Positions 16,806 to 27,518 are shown, numbered from the stretch's first letter. The stretch is DNA of 64,000 nucleotides from DATBAT01 sp963824805 (GCA_963824805.1 CAWGQZ010000069.1:10368-74367), one strand, 5' to 3'. Numbers and translations are program-made. The notes: generated by a model not told the origin, from the letters alone.

Positions 16806-16809
<4 letters not shown>
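16216..16809 (-). CDS. ECF41-type sigma factor lacking region 2 (fragment)
   Basis: A 197-residue protein. Residues about 6-70 are sigma region 4 (ERLAFVLHDMFGVTFDEIASVVGRSPAAARQLASRARRRVRA) and the rest is the SnoaL-like C-terminal domain typical of ECF41 factors. Family members have about 100 residues of region 2 (promoter melting and core binding) before this point; here they are absent. The GTG start overlaps the carboxylase stop (GTGA), and an in-frame stop lies just upstream within the carboxylase gene. As written it could not act as a normal sigma factor. It may be a deletion remnant, a regulatory relic, or an assembly junction. Confidence 0.75.
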
Positions 16810-18356
<1,547 letters not shown>

Positions 18357-18402
18357 GCGAGGGCGATTATAGCGGGTCGGGAGCCGAACTATAATCTCCA
18401 GG

Positions 18403-20415
18403 ATGGCGAAGGATTTGGCAAAACGAGTCGAGCACCTGCGCGACAAGATCCGCCACCACGAGCATCTGTACTTCGTGATGGATGCCCCCGAGATTTCCGA
18501 CCAGGAATTCGATCGGTTGACGACGGAATTGAAGAAAATCGAGGCCGAACATCCCGAGTTGGTCACGCCCGATTCTCCTACTCAGCGTGTGGGCGGCAAG
18601 CCGCGCGAGGGCTTCCTCAAGGCTGCCCACTCCTCGCCCATGTTGTCGCTCGACAACACCTACAACGTGGAGGATCTGCGCAACTGGGAGCGCCGCGTGC
18701 ATGAACTCACCGGACGCACCGACATCGATTACGTGTGCGAGTTGAAGCTGGACGGCATGTCGCTGGCCCTGCGCTATGAGGACGGCAAGCTGGTGCGCGG
18801 CATCACGCGCGGAGACGGCACTACCGGGGAGGACGTCACGCTGAATGTTCGTACGGTGCGATCGGTTCCGCTTTCCATCCCGAAAGAGAAGTTAAAGAAG
18901 GCTAAGCTGCCACCCGATTTCGAAGTACGTGGCGAGATGTTGATGCCCAAGGCATCTTTTCGCAAGATGAACCAGGAACGCGAAGAAAAGGGATTGCCAA
19001 CCTTCGCCAACCCTCGAAATGCAACCGCAGGAACAGTTCGGCAGCTTGAGCCCAGCATCACCGCACAGCGCCGGCTCGACTACTTTGGCTATTCCCTGCT
19101 GAAAAACGGACGCACGATCTTCGACAGTCACTGGGAAACTTTGAATGGCCTGGAGACTGCCGGGTTCAAGGTAAACATCCAGCGCGCTCTGGCCAAGAAT
19201 TTCGAGGCAGTGTGGGCCTTCATCGAAGAGTGGGAAGGAAAGCGCGAAGACCTCCCCTACGAGATCGACGGTATTGTGGTGAAGGTCGACCGGGTCGGAC
19301 TACAACAGGAGCTGGGCTTTACCGGCAAAGCGCCTCGCTGGGCCATTGCCTACAAATACGCTGCTCGCGCGGGCGTCACCCAGATTGAGGACATTCTGAT
19401 TCAAGTGGGGCGCACCGGGAAACTCACGCCGGTTGCGGCTTTGAGACCTGTCCCCATCGGAGGTACCACCGTTAGCCGCGCCACCCTGCACAACCTGGAC
19501 GAGATCGAACGGCTCGGGGTGAAGATTGGCGACTGGGTGGAAGTCGAGCGCGGCGGGGACGTCATCCCCAAGGTGACTCACGTCATCGACGACAAAGAGC
19601 ACCCTCGCGGCCACAAAGCTTTTCACATGCCGGAGAAGTGTCCGGTGTGCGGCGGCCACGTCATCCGCACCGAAGGCGAAGCTGACCATCGTTGCGTCAA
19701 CGCCAACTGCCCTGCAAAACTACGGGAAACGATCCGGCACTTTGCGTCGCGTCATGTGATGAACATTGAGGGTATGGGCGACGCGCTGGTAAACCAACTC
19801 ACCGAGCGGGGGATGGTAAGAAATGTCTCCGACATTTACCGCATCAACAAAGATGACCTGCTCTCGCTCGAGCGCATGGGCGACAAGTCGGCGCAGAACA
19901 TTCTGGACGAGATCGAAAAATCCAAGGATTTACCGCTGGAGCGCCTGATCTTTGGATTAGGCATTCGCTTCGTGGGGGAACGTACCGCGCAGTTCCTCGC
20001 TGAGCACTTTGGATCCATGGACGCCCTAAGCAAGGCCAGCGAAGAACAGTTGCTGGAAGTCGAAGAAGTCGGGCCGCGCATCGCGCAAAGCATTGTGGAG
20101 TTTTTCTCCGAACCCAAAAATTGTGAACTGCTGCAAAGCCTGGCTAAAGCAGGACTGAAATTCAAAGGCAGGAAGAAAGAACGCGGTACCAAGCTGGCGG
20201 GCAAGACCTTTGTCCTTACCGGGACCCTTCCCCGCCTGACCCGCGATGAGGCCAAAAAGCTGATCGAAGATGCTGGCGGACGGGTCTCAGGCTCGGTGAG
20301 TAAGAAAACCGACTACGTCGTAGCCGGGTCCGACGCCGGGTCCAAGCTCGATAAGGCAAAGGAGCTGGGAGTGGCTGTGATTGGCGAAGACGAGATGAAG
20401 GAGTTGGCTAGTTAA
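18403..20415 (+). CDS. ligA: NAD-dependent DNA ligase LigA
   Basis: The replicative ligase that seals Okazaki fragments. The 670-residue protein has all domains in order. The Ia and adenylation domains carry KLDG (nucleotidyl Lys115) and are followed by the OB fold. The four-Cys zinc finger is CPVCGGH ... CVNANCPAKL (about residues 409-432). Helix-hairpin-helix repeats and a C-terminal BRCT domain (about 595-670, TFVLTGTLPRLTRDEAKKLIE) complete it. The start ATG is preceded by CTCCAGG. It is divergent from the carboxylase with 46 bases between. Confidence 0.97.
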   Translation: MAKDLAKRVEHLRDKIRHHEHLYFVMDAPEISDQEFDRLTTELKKIEAEHPELVTPDSPTQRVGGKPREGFLKAAHSSPMLSLDNTYNVEDLRNWERRVHELTGRTDIDYVCELKLDGMSLALRYEDGKLVRGITRGDGTTGEDVTLNVRTVRSVPLSIPKEKLKKAKLPPDFEVRGEMLMPKASFRKMNQEREEKGLPTFANPRNATAGTVRQLEPSITAQRRLDYFGYSLLKNGRTIFDSHWETLNGLETAGFKVNIQRALAKNFEAVWAFIEEWEGKREDLPYEIDGIVVKVDRVGLQQELGFTGKAPRWAIAYKYAARAGVTQIEDILIQVGRTGKLTPVAALRPVPIGGTTVSRATLHNLDEIERLGVKIGDWVEVERGGDVIPKVTHVIDDKEHPRGHKAFHMPEKCPVCGGHVIRTEGEADHRCVNANCPAKLRETIRHFASRHVMNIEGMGDALVNQLTERGMVRNVSDIYRINKDDLLSLERMGDKSAQNILDEIEKSKDLPLERLIFGLGIRFVGERTAQFLAEHFGSMDALSKASEEQLLEVEEVGPRIAQSIVEFFSEPKNCELLQSLAKAGLKFKGRKKERGTKLAGKTFVLTGTLPRLTRDEAKKLIEDAGGRVSGSVSKKTDYVVAGSDAGSKLDKAKELGVAVIGEDEMKELAS

Positions 20416-20423
20416 AGATCCTT

Positions 20424-20527
20424 TTGTCATTCCCGGAGCCCGGCTTTTCGCGTGAGGAATCTGCATTTGGCTGAGGGCTGTTACACTGCCAGCAAGAAAC
20501 AGATTCCTTCCTTCGACCCAATGACAA
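20424..20527. repeat. 104-base imperfect palindromic element
   Basis: The outer ends TTGTCATT and AATGACAA are exact complements. Inner blocks GAGGAATCTG (20454-20463) and CAGATTCCTT (20500-20509) also pair, with one mismatch at the end. It fills the spacer between the convergent ligA and HIT genes. The layout suggests a REP or MITE-like sequence; it may also form the shared terminator. A fragment with the same flavour (TGTCATCCCG) is near 12042. Confidence 0.6.
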
Positions 20528-20550
20528 AGCCCTGGGGTTGGCAGATCTGA

Positions 20551-21078
20551 CTATTCTTCGTGAGGCCTTTGATTCTTTGGTCCCGTTTCCCCGTTCTCAG
20601 TTTTCAGCGCGCCTTTGATCCGCTGGTAGGTGGTCTCTAAGGTCTCGGGCAGGATTCGGGTTTCTCCGACCACCGACATGAAATTGGCGTCAGCGACCCA
20701 TCGGGGCAGCACATGCATATGGATATGGCCAGCAACCCCGGCCCCGGCAGCCTGTCCGATGTTCATCCCCAGGTTAATCCCGTCGGGATTGTAGAGTCGG
20801 CGCAGGGTTTGCTCGATTTTCTGGGTTAGGGCCATCATTTCGCCCGCGGCATCCGGCGATAGCTTCTGGAGCTCGTCCAAGTGGGCAAAAGGGACGACCA
20901 TCACGTGTCCGGCGGTGTAAGGATAGGTATTTAGCACCACAAAGCAGTGCCGTCCACGGTGCACAATCCGGGCCTGTTGGTCATCTCCAAGCCGAGGAAG
21001 TTCGCAAAAAATGCAGCTTGGCTGTTTACCGGCAGTCGTGACATAGGCGTAGCGCCAAGGCGTCCAGAGGTGGTCCAT
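20551..21078 (-). CDS. HIT family nucleotide hydrolase
   Basis: A protein of about 175 residues with the histidine triad HIHMHVLP (HxHxH) near residue 125. The N-terminal CIFCELP is a typical Fhit/HinT-like cysteine pair. HIT proteins hydrolyse dinucleoside polyphosphates or nucleotide adducts; the DHLWTPWRYAYV start is common in bacterial Ap4A phosphorylase-like members. I choose the ATG at 21078, since the 13 residues upstream look unlike coding sequence. Convergent with ligA across the palindromic element. Confidence 0.9.
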   Translation of the reverse strand: MDHLWTPWRYAYVTTAGKQPSCIFCELPRLGDDQQARIVHRGRHCFVVLNTYPYTAGHVMVVPFAHLDELQKLSPDAAGEMMALTQKIEQTLRRLYNPDGINLGMNIGQAAGAGVAGHIHMHVLPRWVADANFMSVVGETRILPETLETTYQRIKGALKTENGETGPKNQRPHEE

Positions 21079-21207
21079 CGCAGGGCAGAGAGTAGCAGAT
21101 GAGGCAAGCTTTCGCACTATTCAGGTAGGCCTTATGAATGGGGTATTACTTCCGCGTAAAGCTTTTGTAAATGAGGCTTTGGCCGGGAAGATTTCATCAG
21201 ACTTTGT

Positions 21208-21237
21208 TTGACACTGTTTGGAAGCGGTTGTTATAGT
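21208..21237 (+). promoter_or_regulatory. Sigma-70-type promoter for rpsA
   Basis: A consensus -35 TTGACA (21208-21213), an 18-base spacer and -10 TATAGT (21232-21237). Transcription would start near 21244, giving a leader of about 155 bases before the rpsA start. S1 genes are often autoregulated through such leaders. Confidence 0.75.
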
Positions 21238-21398
21238 CGAAGTGTTCCCTTTGGACGCGGGTTCGCTGTTTGTCCGACCGCTGGTATTGTTCAAGTCTGC
21301 TCGCCAGGGCAGGCCCACCACAACCCTAGACTCACGCCAGCAGTCCGCTAGAAACAGCCCGCACCCGTTCACACTAGTACGTATCGGAGAGGCAAACC

Positions 21399-23228
21399 TT
21401 GTTTGAAGACAATACCGCTCACCACATGGATTCCGCAGTCGCTACCTCAGAACCTGAGGAGAATTCCACTGGGAGCTCAACCTTAGAAAACGTCCCCGAG
21501 CCGCAGCAGGCCGCTCAGAATCAGGACGAAAAAACCGCAAACGCGAGCGACGATTTCGCCGCCGCCCTGGAAAGTTTCACTACCGAGAGTGAAGAAGCTG
21601 CCGGGGATGACATGGTGCTCAAGGGCACCGTACTCAAGGTGACGCCTACCCACGTCGTCGTCGACATCGGGGCAAAATCCGAGGGCATGCTGCCTCTCTC
21701 CGAAGTGCTTGACCACGAAGGGAATTCGCGGTTCAAGCCGGGAGACGAGATCGACGTCATGCGGGAGAAAGGCCCCGCGGAAGAGGGCTATATCAACCTC
21801 TCCCACCAGAAGGCGCAACGCCTCCGCGCCTGGGACGAGATCGAAGCCGCCTACAACGAGAAGAAGGCCATCAAGGCACAGGTTATTGAGCGCATCAAGG
21901 GTGGAGTTACGGTCGATATTCTTGGCGCCCGCGCGTTTCTCCCCGGATCTCAAGCCGACTTGCGCCCGGTGCGGAATCTCGATGCCTTAAAGGGACAAAC
22001 CCTCGAAGTCGCCGTTATTAAGCTAAACAAGAAGCGCGGCAACATTGTGGTCTCGCGCAAGGAGATTCTGGAGCAGGAACAAAACCAGAAGAAATCGCAG
22101 ACTCTTCAGCATCTCGAAGAAGGCGCGATCCTTACCGGAGTGGTTAAGAACCTCACCGAATACGGCGCTTTTGTTGACCTCGGCGGAATCGACGGCCTAC
22201 TGCACATCACCGACATGTCATGGGGCAGGCTTACTCACCCCCGCGATCTGGTGAATGTGGGCGATCAGATTCAAGTCAAAGTTCTCAAATTTGACAACGA
22301 GAAGCAGCGGGTTTCGCTGGGCTTTAAGCAGTTGACGCCTGATCCCTGGCTGGATGCGGAGCATCGCTATCCGGTGGGAGCACACGTAGGCGGACGCGTC
22401 ATCAGCGTCACTGACTACGGTGCGTTTGTAGAGCTCGAGCAGGGCATCGAAGGGCTGGTTCACGTCAGCGAGATGACCTGGTCGAAGCGGATGAAGCATC
22501 CGTCAAAGCTGGTCAATGTTGGCGATCAGGTGGAGTGCGTGGTCATCAGCGTAAATCCCACCGAGCGGCGCATTTCGCTGGGAATGCGGCAACTGGCATC
22601 GAATCCCTGGGATTCCCTGCACGACAAGTATCCCGTGGGCGCCACAGTCGAAGGTCGCGTGCGCAATCTGACCGACTTCGGAGCCTTTATCGAGATCGAG
22701 GACGGCATCGATGGACTGGTCCATGTCAGCAACCTGAGCTGGACCAAGCGGGTAAAGCATCCCTCGGAAGTATTGAAGAAAGGTGATCGCGTAAAGGCAG
22801 TCGTGCTTGCCATTGAGCCAGACAAGCGGCGCCTTTCTTTGGGCGTGAAACAGCTTCAGCCGGATGTGTGGGAAACATTCTTCAGCCAGCATCATGTTGG
22901 AGATGTGCTGCACGGGAAGGTCCTTCGGGTTGCCAGCTTCGGTGCATTTGTGGAGATCGCCGAAGGCATTGAGGGCCTCTGCCATAACTCAGAAGCACAA
23001 GATGCAAATGGTCAACCGATGACGCTCGAACCGGGACAAGAGCACGATTTCAAGATCGTGAAGATGAATCCGGAAGAGAAGAAAGTTGGGCTAAGCATTC
23101 GTGCAGTCGGCGAAGAGGCTTCACGCACGGAAGTCGAAGCCTATAAGCACCCGGCGGCAAGCACAAGCGGCGGTTCCACCATCGGCGACTTGCTCACCTG
23201 GAAGCGGGCTGGCGGCGACGGAAGCTAA
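21399..23228 (+). CDS. rpsA: 30S ribosomal protein S1
   Basis: Binds mRNA and helps initiation on the small subunit. The 609-residue protein has an acidic, Gln/Glu-rich N-terminal 65 residues, then six S1 repeats beginning near residues 70, 155, 242, 327, 412 and 500. Each of repeats 3-5 has the GxVxxxTxYGAFVxL pattern. The start is probably the TTG at 21399, because GGAGAGG lies at ideal distance upstream; the in-frame ATG at 21426 has no ribosome site. It has its own promoter and a strong terminator. Confidence 0.95.
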   Translation: MFEDNTAHHMDSAVATSEPEENSTGSSTLENVPEPQQAAQNQDEKTANASDDFAAALESFTTESEEAAGDDMVLKGTVLKVTPTHVVVDIGAKSEGMLPLSEVLDHEGNSRFKPGDEIDVMREKGPAEEGYINLSHQKAQRLRAWDEIEAAYNEKKAIKAQVIERIKGGVTVDILGARAFLPGSQADLRPVRNLDALKGQTLEVAVIKLNKKRGNIVVSRKEILEQEQNQKKSQTLQHLEEGAILTGVVKNLTEYGAFVDLGGIDGLLHITDMSWGRLTHPRDLVNVGDQIQVKVLKFDNEKQRVSLGFKQLTPDPWLDAEHRYPVGAHVGGRVISVTDYGAFVELEQGIEGLVHVSEMTWSKRMKHPSKLVNVGDQVECVVISVNPTERRISLGMRQLASNPWDSLHDKYPVGATVEGRVRNLTDFGAFIEIEDGIDGLVHVSNLSWTKRVKHPSEVLKKGDRVKAVVLAIEPDKRRLSLGVKQLQPDVWETFFSQHHVGDVLHGKVLRVASFGAFVEIAEGIEGLCHNSEAQDANGQPMTLEPGQEHDFKIVKMNPEEKKVGLSIRAVGEEASRTEVEAYKHPAASTSGGSTIGDLLTWKRAGGDGS

Positions 23229-23251
23229 ACCCACCGAGTATCAGACCGACA

Positions 23252-23286
23252 GCAAAGGCCGCGATTTCGCGGCCTTTGCTTTTTTT
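23252..23286 (+). terminator. Strong rho-independent terminator after rpsA
   Basis: A stem with arms GCAAAGGCCGCG and CGCGGCCTTTGC (23252-23279) and a short ATTT loop is followed by a run of T residues to 23286. Confidence 0.92.
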
Positions 23287-23308
23287 GAACCAGAAGTCAA
23301 CCCTGGAA

Positions 23309-23656
23309 CTACCTGGAATCCACTTTCAAATTGATCTGCACTTGTTGGCGCGTGTCAAACTGGCTCATGGTCTTGGTGTCGCTCTTTTTTCCGTTGAATT
23401 GCGCGTAGACTTCATAGTCGATATTAGGCGACAGCGCAGGGAAACGGTACAAGCCATCTTGCGAAACGATGTAGGTTTTCACTGCGTGAGTGCGGGTGTT
23501 GGTGAGATATACAACCGCGTTCGGGAGGATATTGTCCTGCTGATCAGAAACCTTTCCTGTGAGCAGCCGGCTGGTGTCTTTCTCTTTGAAGGGACCAGCG
23601 ACCGCCGCCACCGCAAACAGAAGCATCACAACCGCCAGAATTTGGCGCTTTCTCAT
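23309..23656 (-). CDS. Exported carboxypeptidase-regulatory-like domain protein
   Basis: A 115-residue protein: signal peptide (residues 1-20, ending VAAVAG) plus one CarboxypepD_reg-like beta-sandwich (LTGKVSDQQDNILPNAVVYLTN ... DGLYRFPALSPNIDYEVYAQ). Such single-domain exported proteins are abundant in Acidobacteriota; function unknown. It lies just downstream of a second protein of the same design (23691-24116), in the same direction, so both may belong to one transcript with the LysW-like gene. Confidence 0.75.
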   Translation of the reverse strand: MRKRQILAVVMLLFAVAAVAGPFKEKDTSRLLTGKVSDQQDNILPNAVVYLTNTRTHAVKTYIVSQDGLYRFPALSPNIDYEVYAQFNGKKSDTKTMSQFDTRQQVQINLKVDSR

Positions 23657-23690
23657 TGTTCCTCTTTCTAAGCTAGACGACCGAATCCTG

Positions 23691-24116
23691 TTATTTTAGA
23701 TGCAACCCGATGTCGGAACGCTCATCGTTTTCGATGTGTACCTTAACGTCCTGGACAAGGTGCAACTGCTTTCCTGACAGTAACTTAACACCCTTCCGAT
23801 CAATCCAGACCACGTAGTCTTCCCGGCCAGCCGGTACGCGGACCGCGAACTCTCCGTTGTGATCAGAGTTCAGTTCCCAGCGAGCTTTCTTCTCGCGGGC
23901 TCGACGCACCTTGACGTTGACGCCGTAGACGGGGCGATCATCCGGCCCCCAGACGGTGCCGAAGATTAAACCGTACGGCTTTTCGTGGGATTTTTTGGAA
24001 TCAGAGTCATCCTTGGCTCGCGCGCTGAGGGATAAACAGGAAAGAGAGCCAAGGGCCAACACGAGGAACAGGAAAATGGCAGAAGAATGGTTCCGGCGCA
24101 CTCTAGGAGTAATCAC
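23691..24116 (-). CDS. Exported carboxypeptidase-regulatory-like domain protein
   Basis: A 141-residue protein with an N-terminal hydrophobic export signal (IFLFLVLALGSLSCLSLS; the Cys suggests a possible lipoprotein, but no clear lipobox). One regulatory-like beta-sandwich follows (LIFGTVWGPDDRPVYGVNVKV ... HNGEFAVRVPAG). No catalytic motif is seen. Its start lies inside the end of the LysW-like gene (14-base overlap), which implies coupled translation. Confidence 0.72.
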   Translation of the reverse strand: MITPRVRRNHSSAIFLFLVLALGSLSCLSLSARAKDDSDSKKSHEKPYGLIFGTVWGPDDRPVYGVNVKVRRAREKKARWELNSDHNGEFAVRVPAGREDYVVWIDRKGVKLLSGKQLHLVQDVKVHIENDERSDIGLHLK

Positions 24117-24300
24117 CGTCTTCCGTTTCTTGCTCCTCTTCTTCGTCTTCGATCTCCTCTTCCACCGGCTTCAACTCAATCGGACTTACGGTCACGATCT
24201 CAAAGTCCGTGCCACACTCGGGGCAGGAAACGATTTCACCTTCTTCGACTTCATCCTCGTCGACATCCAAATCGGTATCGCATTCCGGACACAGAACCAT
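24103..24300 (-). CDS. LysW-like small acidic zinc-ribbon protein
   Basis: A 65-residue protein with two CPEC knuckles (Cys4/Cys7 and Cys26/Cys29) and the segment GEIVSCPECGTDFEIV. This matches the zinc domain of LysW, the amino-group carrier protein of lysine and arginine biosynthesis in Thermus and archaea. The C-terminal half is very acidic (EEEIEDEEEEQETEDGDYS). True carriers end in EDWGE, whose terminal Glu is modified; that ending is absent here. No lysX/lysZ/lysY-type genes are nearby. It may be a relative with another use, or a divergent carrier. Confidence 0.72.
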   Translation of the reverse strand: MVLCPECDTDLDVDEDEVEEGEIVSCPECGTDFEIVTVSPIELKPVEEEIEDEEEEQETEDGDYS

Positions 24301-24484
24301 AATTGCCTCCGCTTGGATTAAGCCACCAGTTAATAATTATTTTTTCCAGCCAGAAGGTCAAGTGCCCAGCAGATTTTTTCACGTCGGCTTGCGAACACAC
24401 TTCCACCGGCCAAAGATTACCCCCAAGACGTCAACTGCGGAACCGTTTATCATGCCCGGTAGGACTCCACAGGAGCTGAGTTGA

Positions 24485-25846
24485 ATGAAGATCGTTTTTC
24501 GTTATCTGGCCTTGGCAATTTTTCTGTCGATTGCCGCATTGACCGAGGATGCAAGCACAGTGGGCAAGGCCGATCCGCAGATTGCCGCCGCGTTGAAACA
24601 GGTTTCCGCCAAGCAGATTCAGGCAAATATTGAGAAGCTGGTCAGCTTTCAGACTCGGCTGACGATTTCGGCACAGGACTCTGGAGCGATCGCGGCCGGC
24701 CACGGTATTGGCGCTGCCAGAGAATGGATCAAGGGCGAATTCGAGCGTTACTCACGCGATTGCGGTGGCTGCCTTGAGGTGAAGACCGACAGCTTTACCG
24801 AGTCTGCTGGGCCTCGCATCCCCCAGCCTACGATCTTGACCAATGTTTATGCGGTGCTGAAAGGCGGCGACCCCGAGGCCGCCAGGAGAATTGTCCTGGT
24901 CACAGGACACTACGACTCGCGCAACAGCGATGTATCGGACGTAAATGGATTGGCTCCTGGCGCGAACGACGATGCCAGCGGCACCGCGGTAAGCCTTGAG
25001 TGCGCACGTGTGCTGAGCAAATTAAAGTTTCGCGGCACCACCATCTTCCTTACCGTAGCCGGCGAAGAGCAAGGGCTCAATGGGAGCCGCCATTTTGCTC
25101 AAATGGCCAAGTCTGAGGGATGGAATATTGAAGCTGCACTGAACAACGACATCGTGGGAGGCGACCGCAGCGCGGAACAAGATACCAGCGTGGTGCGAGT
25201 GTTCTCTGAAGGCATACCTACAACTGCCAGCGAGGCGGAACTACGCACGATTCGCGGCTTGGGCGGCGAGAATGATTCGTCATCGCGCCAGTTGGCACGC
25301 TACATCGCGCAGGTGGCACGCACCTACGACACCGGTGTGAAGCCGATGCTCGTATTCCGTCTCGACCGCTACCTGCGTGGCGGAGATCACAGCTCCTTCA
25401 ATCAACAGGGATTCACGGCCGTGCGTTTCACCGAATACCACGAGGACTATAACCACCAGCACCAGAACGTGCGAAGCGAAAATGGGGTGGAATTTGGCGA
25501 TTTACCCAAGTTTGTGAACTTCGACTACGTGGCTAACGTAGCTCGCACCAATGCCGCCACGCTCGCCACGCTGGCGTCTGCGCCGGCGCCTCCCGGCAAT
25601 GTACGTCTGCTGACCAAGGACTTGGAGAACAGCACCACACTGACCTGGGATGCGGCTCCCGGTGCCGCTGGCTATGAGGTCCTCTCGCGAGCCACCAGCA
25701 GTCCGGAATGGGAGCATGCACAATCAGCTGGAAATACAACGCGTGCCACCCTGCCAATTTCTAAGGACAACGTAATCTTTGCCGTTCGTGCGGTCGATGA
25801 CCAAGGGCACTGCAGCCTGCCAATCGTGCCGCAGCCTGAACGCTAG
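24485..25846 (+). CDS. Exported M28 family zinc peptidase with C-terminal FN3-like domain
   Basis: A secreted aminopeptidase-type enzyme, 453 residues. The signal peptide covers residues 1-20. Metal and catalytic residues fit the M28 pattern: His142 and Asp162 in GHYDSRNSD...GANDDASG, Glu194-Glu195 in AGEEQG, Asp222 in NNDIVGG, and a late His in GGDHSSF. Residues about 363-450 (PPGNVRLLTKDLENSTTLTW...) form a fibronectin type III-like module, likely for binding. The divergent LysW-like gene starts 184 bases away. Confidence 0.9.
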   Translation: MKIVFRYLALAIFLSIAALTEDASTVGKADPQIAAALKQVSAKQIQANIEKLVSFQTRLTISAQDSGAIAAGHGIGAAREWIKGEFERYSRDCGGCLEVKTDSFTESAGPRIPQPTILTNVYAVLKGGDPEAARRIVLVTGHYDSRNSDVSDVNGLAPGANDDASGTAVSLECARVLSKLKFRGTTIFLTVAGEEQGLNGSRHFAQMAKSEGWNIEAALNNDIVGGDRSAEQDTSVVRVFSEGIPTTASEAELRTIRGLGGENDSSSRQLARYIAQVARTYDTGVKPMLVFRLDRYLRGGDHSSFNQQGFTAVRFTEYHEDYNHQHQNVRSENGVEFGDLPKFVNFDYVANVARTNAATLATLASAPAPPGNVRLLTKDLENSTTLTWDAAPGAAGYEVLSRATSSPEWEHAQSAGNTTRATLPISKDNVIFAVRAVDDQGHCSLPIVPQPER

Positions 25847-25908
25847 CCACCTGATAAGATGGCTAAGGATCGAGGTTGCGGAAGCGCCCGATCCGGCGCA
25901 CTTGTCCC

Positions 25909-26763
25909 ATGGCTCCTAGACGCACCTTCTCGCTGAGTCTTCCTCCTTTCACTAAGGCGGTGAAGTGGCTCATCCTCGTCAATGCCGGTGTATATCTTCT
26001 GGTGACTCTGCTTCAGGCATTCGCACCGGGATTAGGAGATGTCATTGGCTACGTGCTGTCCCTGGTACCCAGGCAGATCGTCTTCCACGGCTGGATCTGG
26101 CAACTGGCAACTTATTCCTTCCTGCATGTCGGGATTTTTCACATTCTCTTCAACATGATCGCGTTATGGATGTTCGGCGCACAGTTTGAGAGCGATTGGG
26201 GAACCCGCAAATTTCTGGAGTTTTATTTCTTCTGCGTGATCGGAGCAGCGCTTACCACCATTGCAGTTTCCTTCACCGGTTTCGGAGGCGTCACTCCATC
26301 GACCAGCACGGTTGGGGCTTCTGGCGGGGTTTTAGGAATCCTGATGGCCTTCGGAATAGTCTACGGGGAGCAGCAGATTATGCTGTTCCCGATTCCGATC
26401 TCCATGAAGGCAAAGTACTTCGTGGGCGGATTGGTATTTATTGAGATCATCAGCGCGCTCAGCGCCGCCAATCCCAGCCATCACGGGGAAGCGGTGGCCT
26501 ATGTGGCCCACCTGGGCGGCCTGCTCTTCGGCTTTCTATACGTCAAGATGGTTTCACGGCGTGGCATCATGTTCGGCGTTTCGGAGCGCTATTTTGGTAT
26601 CCGGAATGGCTATTACCGCTGGAAGCGGCGCCGGGCGGCCCGCAAGTTCGAGGTCTACATGCGCAAGCATGACCGGACCGTGACCTTTGACGAGCATGGC
26701 AACTACATTCCTCCCGAGGAATCAAAGAAGAATGGCGGATCCAAGTCAGGTTGGGTAAACTGA
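25909..26763 (+). CDS. Rhomboid family intramembrane serine protease
   Basis: Cleaves substrates within the membrane. The protein of about 284 residues has six membrane segments. From the chosen start, the nucleophile is Ser138 in VGASGGVLG, the partner His201 in AYVAHLGG, and Asn83 in FHILFNM is the oxyanion residue. The C-terminal 70 residues are basic and cytoplasmic. An in-frame TTG at 25876 would add 11 residues, but its GAGG lies too close. It follows the M28 peptidase in the same direction by 62 bases. Confidence 0.92.
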   Translation: MAPRRTFSLSLPPFTKAVKWLILVNAGVYLLVTLLQAFAPGLGDVIGYVLSLVPRQIVFHGWIWQLATYSFLHVGIFHILFNMIALWMFGAQFESDWGTRKFLEFYFFCVIGAALTTIAVSFTGFGGVTPSTSTVGASGGVLGILMAFGIVYGEQQIMLFPIPISMKAKYFVGGLVFIEIISALSAANPSHHGEAVAYVAHLGGLLFGFLYVKMVSRRGIMFGVSERYFGIRNGYYRWKRRRAARKFEVYMRKHDRTVTFDEHGNYIPPEESKKNGGSKSGWVN

Positions 26764-26782
26764 CGCCGCGAGGTAGAAGGCG

Positions 26783-27517
26783 TTGCAGCAAGTCGGCAAA
26801 GTACGGGTCGGCGCTATCCTTTTGGCAGGTTGTGTAACGGTCTTTGCACAAGCAGCCAAACCCGCTGCAAGTCCCCAGCCAAGCGTAGAGTTACCGGCGT
26901 CCCTGCAAACAAAAGTCGTTGCCGGCTTCACTCCCGTAGGCACAGAGGTTCGCGCCAAGCTCACGATGGCGACCTTGCTGGACGGCGTCGTCATTCCGCA
27001 AGACGCCGTGATTTCCGGACATGTCGAACAGTCAGTGGCGAAAACAGCCGATGCTCCTTCGCTGTTGAAGATCAAGTTTGAGTCTGCCCGATGGAAGAAA
27101 GGCAGTGCGCCGGTGACGTTGTATCTGGCCGGCTGCTACTACCCTATCGAGTTTCCGTCACCAAACAATGACATGAACGGAGTCCACGGAAACATTGGGA
27201 TTAACATGGGTAGCGCGGCTGAAAGTAATCCAAGCCGCACGAATGGCGGATTACCCAACACCGGCGCGCAGAATGGGGGACTGCCTAACGGGGGAATGTC
27301 AGGTTCCATGGATGCGAGCCGGCTTGACAACTATCCTGATCCGCGGCCCGGCGTGACCGTTTCCGAGATTTCCAAGCACTGGGTCCGCCTCGAAAATGTG
27401 GATACGGTAGTCAGTTCCGACGGAAGCCTGCAGATAGCTTCGCAGCAACGCAACCTCAAGCTAGACAAAGGCACGATTTACCTGCTGCGCAATTCCCTGC
27501 CCTCTACTGCCAAGTAG
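26783..27517 (+). CDS. Putative exported protein of unknown function
   Basis: A 244-residue protein with an N-terminal hydrophobic stretch (VGAILLAGCVTVFAQA) that looks like a signal peptide. The start is a TTG, 19 bases after the rhomboid stop, so the exact start is uncertain. A beta-rich region includes KLTMATLLDGVVIPQDAVISGHVEQ, a Gly/Asn/Pro-rich low-complexity loop follows (about 145-190: GGLPNTGAQNGGLPNGG), then another beta-rich region. I do not recognise a family. Confidence 0.55.
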   Translation: MQQVGKVRVGAILLAGCVTVFAQAAKPAASPQPSVELPASLQTKVVAGFTPVGTEVRAKLTMATLLDGVVIPQDAVISGHVEQSVAKTADAPSLLKIKFESARWKKGSAPVTLYLAGCYYPIEFPSPNNDMNGVHGNIGINMGSAAESNPSRTNGGLPNTGAQNGGLPNGGMSGSMDASRLDNYPDPRPGVTVSEISKHWVRLENVDTVVSSDGSLQIASQQRNLKLDKGTIYLLRNSLPSTAK

Positions 27518-27518
27518 T

